Positions 55,728-64,000 of a stretch of DNA of 64,000 bases are shown one piece after another. The position numbers and the translations under genes were made by a program. The notes beneath the pieces were generated by a model that ran no database searches, was not told the origin of the DNA, and worked only from the letters and a program-made list of their open reading frames with translations. Where the stretch lies: assembly GCA_900618795.1 (NCBI GenBank), contig UYJD01000001.1, forward strand, positions 621,221-685,220, in the 5' to 3' direction. This DNA is from Cyanodermella asteris. Lineage: Eukaryota; Ascomycota; Lecanoromycetes; Ostropales; Stictidaceae. How positions within the stretch are numbered: position 1 is the stretch's first letter; each line of letters starts with the position of its first letter.

Positions 55728-58602
55728 ACGATGACGATGGGTGAAAAGTTGTACAGTGGAGATTCTTGATCATGTCGTTTTCTACTCGGGGGTTCTTGTA
55801 AAATAGTTTAACTCAGAGACGGTCTCCTCGGATTTGGGTGGATCATAGCGGCGTGTTTGATTCTGGAGTGGAACTCACGGCGGGATTCGCTGGTACGACC
55901 AGCGCTGATTGAATGCGCGGCGCATAGCGTGGGATCATGTAATTAGATACCTGGACTCTACAGGAAACGAAATCGTTCTCTTCTCTACTTTTGCATTTTG
56001 CACTTATTGAGTCGTGTTGCGAACAAGAGAGAGGAGGTGGCTACAGCCTTGAACCGCGGCGACCGGACAGCCACGGAAGACTTCCGTGTGTAACTTGGAT
56101 TGACATGGGCACCTGCTATGCTGGTTGACCGAGACAAGATATTGCTGGGCGTTGCGGTTGGGAAGTTGGTGTTTCGGGTGGTGTCAGTTGTCAATGTTCT
56201 CACGTATTCCTCTTTTTGGATCATGGTGCAGACCTCTGGACAGTGATGAAGATGCAGTGGCGTCTGAAATCTCAGACATCTGTCCCGATGCACAATGTCC
56301 GTGTGCAGCAAGGCGAATATTCAAGGATGCTGCCAGCGAAATCGACATCACCGAGGTGCACTGCAGCACAGCATTATTCGGCGATAGCTGGATGGCGTGA
56401 CATGACTTTTCAGTCACCCGCTCCCATGGCAGCACTTCCGCCTCCACCTCCCCCTCCACCAACAACTACTGCTTCCAATGCGTACCCTCCACACCGACGT
56501 GGGGTCCAAATGTAGCCTCGGGGGCGACAAACGCTGAAACCTCATGGCCCGCCTTGCTATTGTACTCAGCGCTTGCCCGCCATGCCTCGTTCTGTCGCGG
56601 TATTTCTCTTGTACGTGTATCCTTGAGGTAATTGTCGACACACTCGCGGCCTCTAGCGCGCTGTGCAGACGAATCATCAGCACCACACGCCCATCAACTG
56701 TCTCTGCCACCCTCCTTCCACACGTCCGCTCTCCGTTATTCCGCCCTCACGTCTCAACAAACACGGCTCCCAGCCTGATCGAGCCAGGTCACTGGGCTGT
56801 CTCTTAGCAATTCACGGAAGACCGGCGCCGAGCTGCCCATCGCTGACTGATGGCCTTCCGCATGTGCGAGACACGAAGGTATGGTTTGTTGTTGCTGAAC
56901 CTCGCGCTTCTCTCATCTTCATGCGATTAACGTGCGGCCTGTGAGCGCCCGCTGCTGAGGGCTGGCACGAACAGACGGACTCAGACACGCATGACGGCGA
57001 CTCCAGCCGTCGTGGCACGATTTCCTCCACCTTATTCATCCTGATCGCTTGTCTGCCTGCTTTGGTACATGGAATGGATGTCCGTGGTTCACGGGTTCCT
57101 GCAGAGTTTGACACGTTTGCTTCTTTCTCCGCATCCATGGGTCGTGGTCTCGAGGGCATTTCATCTCAAGCGCTTACAATCACATTTGCTATTGTATATC
57201 CACGGCTGTTTCTCTTGCTGGCCTGGGGCGGTCAGAACTCAGAGTGCTCATGTTCGCAATGTCACAAGACGAGACGATCCCTGCTAGCTGCAGGCCAAGA
57301 AGATGCGGGTATGGCTTGACCGTGGTGCCATGAAAATCCGGGGTAAGCCCGAGCTCTTCGAAACATGCTAATGGCTGCTTCTTGACGCACCTAGTTGGCA
57401 TTGTCCCCCTACCCCAAACTGTGTGGCTTATGATCTGCGCTCGGCCTTATGAGTCGTCACCACGCGTCTCGCCATCACCAGTAGCTTGGGACTTGTCCAC
57501 CTGCAGCTTCGCTCCGTCTCCTACCACATTCCATCCCAACCCTCGCCCCGGTCGACTACGTGGCAATGAGATAGCGCTGCATCCGCTGCGGCCTTGCTGT
57601 CCGTCATTTGTACGTTGGCATCGTCAACGGTGATCTGTCCCGCAGCCGTTCGTCGATCATGCAAGCATCGACCTGGGGGTCACGCATGGCCAACATGTGC
57701 AATACTTGCTTTGAATCTCGATGGCGTTGAGTTGAATCATCCGACTGGCCCTCTAGACACGCTCTGCAAGACAAGTGACGAGAGAGAGAGTCTCTCGCCC
57801 TCGTCCGGAGACCGTTGCACGACCTGTCTTGCCCTTGTCCCTCTACCAGCCTTATGGTAGCAACAAAAGTCTCAAGTCTCGTACGGCTCGACACGACGTT
57901 GGCTGCCATGGTTTCTGGGGGTTTACATGTCTGGCTTCGGCGCGCACTAGAAGGAGCAGACGGCAGCTGTGCCGATCTATCCACGAAACTTTGGCCCAAT
58001 CTCCGCTCACGATGTAAAGAGCTCATGTGGTTGGAATTTATGATCTTACTTCGCTGACGCCAACTGCGACCAAAAGTCCAGCAATGTGTCCCATTCGTTG
58101 ACAATACACCTCATGACCCACCTCCACTATTTGTCTCAATTCCTTGTGTCAATACATCTCAACGATCCTCCAGGTAACCCCGGCCAGCAGTTCATCGTTC
58201 CATCAGGCCTTCCGTCACAGCCATGGACGTCGGCCGACGGCGAAGTCACTCAAATGTTTTCACCCTCATTGAATTTGAGGCGCTTGTCTGTTTATGAGCC
58301 TCCCTCCGCGCCATGTTGCTCCTCGTTGCCTCCATTACTGAAGCTACGGCCATGCCGCTACCTTGGCCCCTCGTTCTGTCACGTTTGAAGCGCCGCTTCC
58401 CTCTTCCATTCGTCAAGGAGATGGTTTGCAGCCGGGCTCACCCTGAGCGGTGATTTCTCGTCAAGCCTAGCTCATCAGGTGCTCTTTATCACGGTCATCT
58501 GTGTAATCTCATAGAGACTGTATATATCGGGTCTTGTTGTCATGATCTGGTCTGTGAAGTTCTGTCCTCCTTATCCAGCACTCAATCATTCCTACGCTCA
58601 AG
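55728..58602. other. Intergenic region, 2.9 kb, no supported gene
   Basis: Holds the SSC1 3' UTR and the glucanase promoter. A 166-codon frame at 57604-58104 (minus) lacks family resemblance and has a run of overlapping frames on the other strand, so it is not called. No repeat noticed. Confidence 0.5.
58522..58527 (+). promoter_or_regulatory. Probable TATA box of the GH5 glucanase gene
   Basis: TATATA about 76 bp before the start codon, a usual distance for an inducible fungal gene with a short leader. Confidence 0.45.
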
Positions 58603-60067
58603 ATGAGAAGCCATCTTTTTCTTGCGGTCCAGTTGGCCGGACTGGCTACTGCCTGGCTACCTCGTGACAAGAACTATTTCCACAACCCACTTGTCAACAT
58701 CAAGAACCCGTTCGATGCCACCAATACCCCGAACCACAACATCACCAGTACGCCAACCTATGACGGATCCGTCACCGGCGCCGACATGGGTGGCTACCGC
58801 AAGCCAAACGGCAAACAACGACGTCAGATTTCCAGCCAGGAGATTCGTGGCGTCAATCTAGGTGCCATGTTTATCATCGAGCCATGGATGGCCGGCAACG
58901 AATGGTCTACGATGGGCTGTGGCTCCGCCAATTCAGAGTTCGACTGCGTCAGCGCTCTGGGACAAACCCAAGCAAACGCCGTCTGGAAACAGCACTGGGC
59001 CCGCTGGATCACCGACTCCGACTTGGCTGCGATGCAGAGCTATGGTCTGAATACCATCCGCATCCCGCTCGGGTACTGGATCTACGAAGACATTGTCTAC
59101 AAGGACAGCGAGCACTTCCCTCAAGGTGGCCTAGCTTACCTTGATCAACTCGTCGGCTGGGCGAGTAATCGCAACATGTTCATCATACTCGACCTGCACG
59201 GGGCTCCCGGCGCGCAGGTCTCGACCAACTCCTTCACGGGGCAGTATGCCGGCTCGGCCGGCTTCTACCAGGATTATCAGTACGATCGCGCCCTCTCCTG
59301 GCTGAAGTGGATCACCAACAGGGTTCACACGAACAACAACTATCGTGGCGTGGGCGTGATTGAGGTTGTCAACGAGCCCGAGTCCGGCCACTCGAGCTTG
59401 GTGAACAGCTACTATCCGCAAGCCATGTCTGCGGTGAGGGGCGTCGAGAGCTCGCTCGGAGTCAGCAAGGACGACGAGCTGCACGTGCAGTTCATGGACG
59501 GGCGGTGGGGTGCGGGAGATCCGAATGCGGCCATGAGCGGTGATACGCTGTACAATGCTGCGTACGACAACCACAGGTATGTCCTGTCCTCGTCTTGCCC
59601 CTTGCCCCCCTCGTCGGCTTCTCACTTTCCGACATCTACCTTGTTGTTTCCTAAGGACCGGTCCCCCTCTCCCTCTCTCTCTCCCTCTCCATGACTACCC
59701 AATGCTGATTGCAATCGCTCTCAGGTACCTCAAGTGGGACACTTCGGTCTCCAAAACCCAGTCCGGCTATCTGTCCGCGTCCTGCCACGACGATGTTAGC
59801 GGTAACTGGCCGCTCATCGTCGGCGAATGGAGTCTGTCGCCGGCACTGGAGAACGATCCCGCATTCACGCAGGATCAGACGTCGTTCTACAAGAAGTGGT
59901 TCGCAGCGCAGGTGATGAGCTACGAGAAGCAGGACGGGTGGATCTTCTGGAGCTGGAAGACCGACCTCGAAGACTACAGGTGGGACTACCAGAAGGCGGT
60001 CAAGGCGGGAGTCATCCCGACAAATCCGGGAGACGTATATAACATGGGTGCCTGTAACGGGTATTGA
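58603..60067 (+). CDS. Secreted GH5 beta-glucanase (glucan endo-1,6-beta-glucosidase type)
   Basis: Two exons, 58603..59576 and 59725..60067, give 438 residues. The phase-2 intron of 148 nt, with a C/T microsatellite, joins AYDNHR to YLKWDTS. A signal peptide (MRSHLFLAVQLAGLATA) is followed by about 55 residues with an Asn/Thr-rich stretch and a KQRR site, likely a removed propeptide. The catalytic domain begins EIRGVNLGAMFIIEPWM. GH5 catalytic residues are Glu258 (acid/base, VVNEPES) and Glu359 (nucleophile, VGEWS). The GCGSANSEFDC and TQANAVWKQHWARWIT blocks resemble ExgB-like fungal enzymes that cut beta-1,6-glucan, though the substrate is an inference. It could serve wall remodelling or attack on other fungi. 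Confidence 0.9.
59663..59690. repeat. C/T-rich microsatellite inside the glucanase intron
   Basis: A (CCCTCT/CTCT) tract of about 28 nt in the middle of an intron that is longer than most here. Confidence 0.6.
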
Positions 60068-60271
60068 TTGCTCCAAGGGCAAGCGGCACGAGGGTCACAG
60101 AATGTGGCATGTGGGAGAAGCGCGAGACTTCGAAAGACCATGAGCAGGGGGCATAAGATCGTTCATTTCTGGTGTACATAATTCTCATATGAGTCAGATT
60201 GGGAAATTTTCGATGCGCGCTGAAGCGCTGTTCACTATTTCCGTGCTCTATAAACAAAATGTGCGCAGATT

Positions 60272-61804
60272 TTAATCATTTTGCGTCGTGGGCCTATACG
60301 TGATCAACGTCACGTATTTGCGCTTGTATCGCGTTGTCAGACTCGTTGCCAAAACGTCGTTTCGGATAGAACTCGTGGCCAGGTGGTTCAAGACAGTGTG
60401 GTTGGGCATGTTCAAAACGCTCGAGTCATCTTTCATCGGCGTCGTGCCGTTCAAGATACTCTTCGATAGAAATCCTGGGAGCGAAGGTGGTGGTGGGATG
60501 TCAGCAACTCTCGAGCTGGCTCTTTGGAAGCGCGCTGTTCGCTCATCTCTATCCAAGTCAAGCAAAAACTGGTCGATGTGATTCCCGTAGTGCTTGTGTG
60601 GTATCTCCAACAGTTCTGGCCCCGCGGCTTCAGCGGATCCATCTCCCGATGTCGGCTTTGGTGATGCTGCTCGCGGCTCGTGGTCATGCACAGCCACACC
60701 TCCGGCTTCAGTCTGGGACGGATGTGTTGACGAAGGCGTTTCATCATCGCGTGTCGTTAATTCTCTGCCGTCCTGTGAAGACTGGTAGACCGGCTCAGCT
60801 GGCACCTCGATGATGTTCACCAGGGTATTTGTGTAGTCGACGGCCTGGTCGTTGTCCTCGCGCAATCGCATCTCGCCATCCACGATATACCTGATGTGGT
60901 GCATACCCGGTAGCAGCTCCAGCGTGGTTTTCGCATGGCCGGTCTGAGGATCCCTGTGCATTCTGTATTTCTTGCTCCAGTTTGCAAATGTTCCGGTGAC
61001 ATAGACCTTCTCGCCAGGTTCTATCCATGATACCTCAACCGGTACAGTGCGCCGCCTTGCGTCAGCACCCGTTTCGAGCTCTGTGGGATCCCCAACACTT
61101 TCCTCGTCGTCGTCTGCAGTAGTTTGACTTAGTAAACTCTTGTTCGGGGTCAGCCCATCCAGCCCCTCCTCCCCTTCAAGTTCCGGAATGGCATCGCGGA
61201 AATCTCGTGCCGTCAGCACCGGCGACCCGGGCGTCAGCTCTTCCTGCTCAATCGGCAGCGGAAGGCGGGGTGGATGTTGATACATAGGCTGGGGCGGCGC
61301 ATACGACGCAACATCACGATCCCGTGGCGGCCCTGAAGGACGGAATGGCGGAGTTTCTTGTGGTTGTGGAGTCCCTTCTCTTTGGCGTAACGATCTTGAT
61401 CTTGTTGGCACGCTTACGGGGGTTGTGCGAGGGCTGCTTTCAGTGCGGTCCCGGTTATTCGGCGGCCGTGATTTTGGCAACTTTTCGGAAGACGATGCTG
61501 CGCCCATCGCTGCGGCGTGTTCGGAGGCAGGTTCGTCGTTCAGGTAGGAATCAAGAGAGGAACCGTGGCGATGCGTGTGGTGGTGGTGGGCCTCAACTCG
61601 AGTCACGCTCGGGGTCAGTGATGTGGAGGGAGTCAGTGCGTAGTAGTCGTGACTGGCCGTAGACGAATGCGACGCAGCGCTGGCGCCGGGCGGAGACTGA
61701 CGATGAGCTTGCCGGCGAGCAGAGGAGTGAGCTGAGGCGGAATTGGGGTGCGAGTGGGCGGAAGAGGTGGAGGAGGACGAGGGGGTGCCGTGAGTGTTTC
61801 CCAT
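60272..61804 (-). CDS. GAL83: AMPK/Snf1 complex beta subunit
   Basis: Scaffold joining the Snf1 kinase to its gamma subunit and steering it to sites in the cell during glucose limitation. A single-exon frame of 510 residues, with start at 61804 giving MGNTHGTPSS, a good N-myristoylation signal. Residues 10-250 are disordered, rich in Ser, Pro and His. A glycogen-binding CBM48 domain lies at about 253-331 (VEVSWIEPGEKVYVTGTFA, NWSKKYRMHRD, GMHHIRYIVDGEMR). The C-terminal ASC domain at about 393-503 has HYGNHIDQFLLD, PPSLPGFLSKSILNGTTP, NHTVLNHLATSSIRNDVLA and ends KYVTLITYRPT. Sip1, Sip2 and Gal83 are the yeast paralogues; filamentous fungi usually have one such gene, so the symbol is only by analogy. 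Confidence 0.94.
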   Translation of the reverse strand: MGNTHGTPSSSSTSSAHSHPNSASAHSSARRQAHRQSPPGASAASHSSTASHDYYALTPSTSLTPSVTRVEAHHHHTHRHGSSLDSYLNDEPASEHAAAMGAASSSEKLPKSRPPNNRDRTESSPRTTPVSVPTRSRSLRQREGTPQPQETPPFRPSGPPRDRDVASYAPPQPMYQHPPRLPLPIEQEELTPGSPVLTARDFRDAIPELEGEEGLDGLTPNKSLLSQTTADDDEESVGDPTELETGADARRRTVPVEVSWIEPGEKVYVTGTFANWSKKYRMHRDPQTGHAKTTLELLPGMHHIRYIVDGEMRLREDNDQAVDYTNTLVNIIEVPAEPVYQSSQDGRELTTRDDETPSSTHPSQTEAGGVAVHDHEPRAASPKPTSGDGSAEAAGPELLEIPHKHYGNHIDQFLLDLDRDERTARFQRASSRVADIPPPPSLPGFLSKSILNGTTPMKDDSSVLNMPNHTVLNHLATSSIRNDVLATSLTTRYKRKYVTLITYRPTTQND

Positions 61805-62688
61805 GCTGAGGATCGTGAGTGAAGTGAGGGCGCGCGAGTCGAGTCGCCCGACAGCGTGCAACGACCGCTAAAGCCGTTCTGTCTTCTGTGTCTGTCTGTC
61901 TGTCTGTCTGTCTGTCTTGTGCTTCGACGCTGCGACGCTTCGTGATGGCATCCACTGCCCGTCCACCGTCCCCGGTCGTCGAGAGTCCGGGCACCTGCTG
62001 CGCACTATGATCGAAGCACGCTCGAAGCGCCGAGATGTTGGAGATGCGATAGCAGGAAAGCTAGCTGCAGGCTGCCTTTGCACCGGCGCCTGCGCTATCT
62101 CTCATGCCGCCACCCACCATCAGCATCTCTGGCCGCCGGTACCTGCACCAGAAGTCCTCTCGGCCGGGCTACAAGCGAATAGGAAGACGCAGGACAGTAC
62201 TCTATGCCGCGCGAGCTGCCACTAGCTGTGACTTCCGAGGTAGTCCAGCCTAGTGACCTGCCCGTGACCTGCTGCCCTCCGTTTCGTCACACTGCTCTGT
62301 ACCTTATGGATAAGAACTGAAGCTCTCCGAAGTTCCAGCCCCGATGCTGCCGGGATCCAGCTCTCCCTACTATCTGTTGGAACGGTCTGAGAAGAAGCTT
62401 GCTGCTGGAACACGCGGTTGATTTCGGATTTTCCAGCTAACTCGACGATTGTCACTGATCAGAGCTGGCAAATATCACGTTCATTGGAAGCACTCTTCAT
62501 ATTAGATTGCCATTCCACACGCGACCCCATTTCATCTGAAAAAAAATATGTCCATGTTCAGCTGGTTGGCCTTCAGCCGCAACCGCAGGCCGGCCGTTTC
62601 CCCACCTCATACGATTGTCTTAACATTTCAGTCTCCTCGTATTAGTCCTCAATGAGGCCATGTCCATCATCACTTGGTTGATCTCAAG
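61805..62688. other. Divergent intergenic region, AMPK beta and O-methyltransferase
   Basis: 884 bp with a CTGT microsatellite near the AMPK beta side and two short upstream ORFs directly before the methyltransferase start. Nothing else recognised. Confidence 0.5.
61891..61916. repeat. (TCTG)n tetranucleotide microsatellite
   Basis: Six and a half perfect units, 87-112 bp upstream of the AMPK beta start, so probably in its leader or core promoter. Confidence 0.8.
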
Positions 62689-62692
62689 ATGA
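62652..62692 (+). promoter_or_regulatory. Two overlapping upstream ORFs before the O-methyltransferase start
   Basis: One frame of nine codons plus stop runs 62652-62681. A second of ten codons plus stop runs 62660-62692, and its stop overlaps the main start as ATGA (62689-62692). If in the leader, they would lower or regulate translation of the main frame. The transcription start is not known. Confidence 0.45.
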
Positions 62693-64000
62693 AAGCCCTT
62701 AGCGACTTGAAACGAGACATTGTCAGCTCCATTGACGAGATTCAGGAATATCTGGAAGCGACTGGTCAACCAGGTCCTTCGTTCGATCGTGCTGCACCAC
62801 CTGTATTTGCACTACCGGAGAAGCATGAAGATGCTCGGCAGAAGGCACTGGAGGCCGTGGACGAGCTAGCCGCACTTTTGCGAGGCCCGATACCTGACCT
62901 GATGAACACTGTTAAGGCTACTGTGAGTTAATGTTCGTTGTCTTGACGCAGCGCTGACCATGCAGCAATTCCTTCATAGATCACTTCACTCCATAGCTCG
63001 ATTCCGCATCGCGGAAAAAATTGGCAAGGACGAACATGTGGCCTTCGACGAGCTTGCAAGTAGATGCGGTATAAGCAAAGAAAATGTCTCTCGTATCATG
63101 CGAGTGGCCATAACACACGGAATCTTCGAAGAGCAACGAGCGGGGTTTGTGAATCACAACGCAGCCTCGTGGGCATTGGCGACGCAACCTTCGTTCAGCA
63201 CGTTCATCAACCATTGCTATGAAGAGATCGTTCCTGCGCAACTCCGCGCTGCAGACGCCTTTAAGAAGTGGCCGACGACCGAGGATCCGACAGAGACAGC
63301 ATTTGCTTTGCTACACAATGAACCGGCCACTGCGTTTGACATATTCGCAAAAGACCCAGATCGAGCTCGAGATTTTGCAGATTCGATGATAATCCTTCAA
63401 TCGAACCCAGCTGTCGCGCTCTCCCACATCTGCGACAACTTTGACTGGCAGGGCGCCGAAGATGTGAGACTCGTTGACGTCGGTGGCTCTCACGGATCTC
63501 TCTGCGCTGCGCTGCTGCGCACCAACCCAAAGGCCACGGGAATCGTGCAAGACTTACTCGAGGTGGTGAAAGACGCGCAAGTTCCGCCCGATCTTGATGG
63601 CCGTCTCAAGTTCGAAGTGCAAGATTTCCTCCAGCCCCAAAAGACTCAGGCAGAGATATACATATTCCGATGGATCCTCCACGATTGGCCAGACAAGACG
63701 GTGGCGACAATCCTGCGAAATCAGATCCCGGCCCTGCGGCCTGGAGTACGGATCGTCATATGCGACGTTTGCATGCCGAAGCCAGGAACACTTCCCATTC
63801 TTGAAGAGCGGAGACTGAGGTGAGAGCAATTCTCAACGCGGTCAGATTGTTGGGATTAGGGCTAACAGATACAGGATGTTCGACCTCGGAATGAGGGTCA
63901 CTTTCAACGGAAAGGAGCGCGATGAAGAGGAATGGCGCAACGTACTTGCTCGGGCTGACCCTAGATTTGAACTGCGAAGTATCAGAACGCCGAAGGGATC
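62689..64000 (+). CDS. Plant-type (PF00891) O-methyltransferase, 3' end outside window
   Basis: Three exons visible, 62689..62922, 62966..63819 and 63875 to the edge, giving 404 codons so far; the stop lies beyond. The N-terminal helical/winged-helix part contains QFLHRSLHSIARFRIAEKI, FDELASRCGISKENVSRIMR and HGIFEEQ. The SAM-binding glycine motif is LVDVGGSHGSLCAALL with Asp249, and the catalytic His317 sits in RWILHDWPDK. The third exon begins RMFDLGMRVTFNGKERDEEEW, the standard C-terminal motif. This group methylates hydroxyls of small aromatic molecules, as in sterigmatocystin-type pathways, and is often found in secondary-metabolite clusters. No other biosynthetic gene is inside the window. 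The first intron (43 nt) is very short, but phase and homology support it. Confidence 0.9.

Noticed and set aside
57604-58104. 166-codon frame on the minus strand in the SSC1-glucanase gap
   Set aside because: Basic, Ser/Arg-rich translation without domain, and several overlapping frames exist on the other strand.

Overview
The window is nuclear DNA of a filamentous ascomycete (Pezizomycotina). The evidence is short spliceosomal introns (about 43 to 150 nt, GT-AG, with CTAAC or CTGAC-like branch sites), a Zn2Cys6 regulator, a fungal rhodopsin-domain membrane protein, a ceramide glucosyltransferase and DUF1996, DUF2415 and DUF8035 proteins. Dothideomycetes is my guess for the class, but nothing here proves it. 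I find 22 protein-coding genes, the last cut by the right edge. I see no tRNA, rRNA, CRISPR array or intact transposon.

Layout. 0-2 kb: an AT-richer edge, then ceramide glucosyltransferase (+). 4-8 kb: a disordered fungal protein (+), a YAR1-type ankyrin protein (-) and a WW-domain protein (-). 8.9-14.2 kb: a secreted type-B carboxylesterase (+), a PLP1/TXNDC9 phosducin-like protein (-) and an AIM25-type scramblase (-). 14.9-22.1 kb: the intronless 6.1 kb LAA1/HEATR5 gene (-), divergent from a TACO1/YebC mitochondrial translation factor (+). 22.9-24.4 kb: a rhodopsin-domain membrane protein (-). 24.4-31.5 kb: 7.1 kb with no gene I can support. 31.5-35.1 kb: a secreted DUF1996 protein (+) and farnesyl diphosphate synthase (+). 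35.4-39.1 kb: COPI beta' subunit SEC27 (-), divergent from the myosin essential light chain CDC4 (+). 40 kb: a small STEEP1-like protein (-). 43.8-45.9 kb: an isolated Zn2Cys6 factor (+). 47.1-52.2 kb: DUF8035 and DUF2415/WD-type proteins (-). 53.5-55.7 kb: mitochondrial Hsp70 (+). 58.6-60.1 kb: a GH5 beta-glucanase (+). 60.3-61.8 kb: the AMPK/Snf1 beta subunit (-). 62.7 kb to the edge: a plant-type O-methyltransferase (+, partial).

Most genes are conserved housekeeping genes: sphingolipid and isoprenoid synthesis, COPI and AP-1 trafficking, cytokinesis, mitochondrial protein handling and glucose signalling. They do not form an evident pathway cluster. Gene models were rebuilt by joining open frames across GT-AG introns where phase and family similarity agree. 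Several genes start with a tiny first exon: a lone ATG in CDC4, 18 nt in SEC27, 26 nt in the DUF2415 gene and 27 nt in the Hsp70 gene. I did not find a clearly new biological system. The best leads are the 7.1 kb gene-free stretch, a 16-bp CGG-N6-CCG palindrome upstream of the esterase, the overlapping upstream ORFs of the O-methyltransferase, and the uncharacterised conserved proteins.
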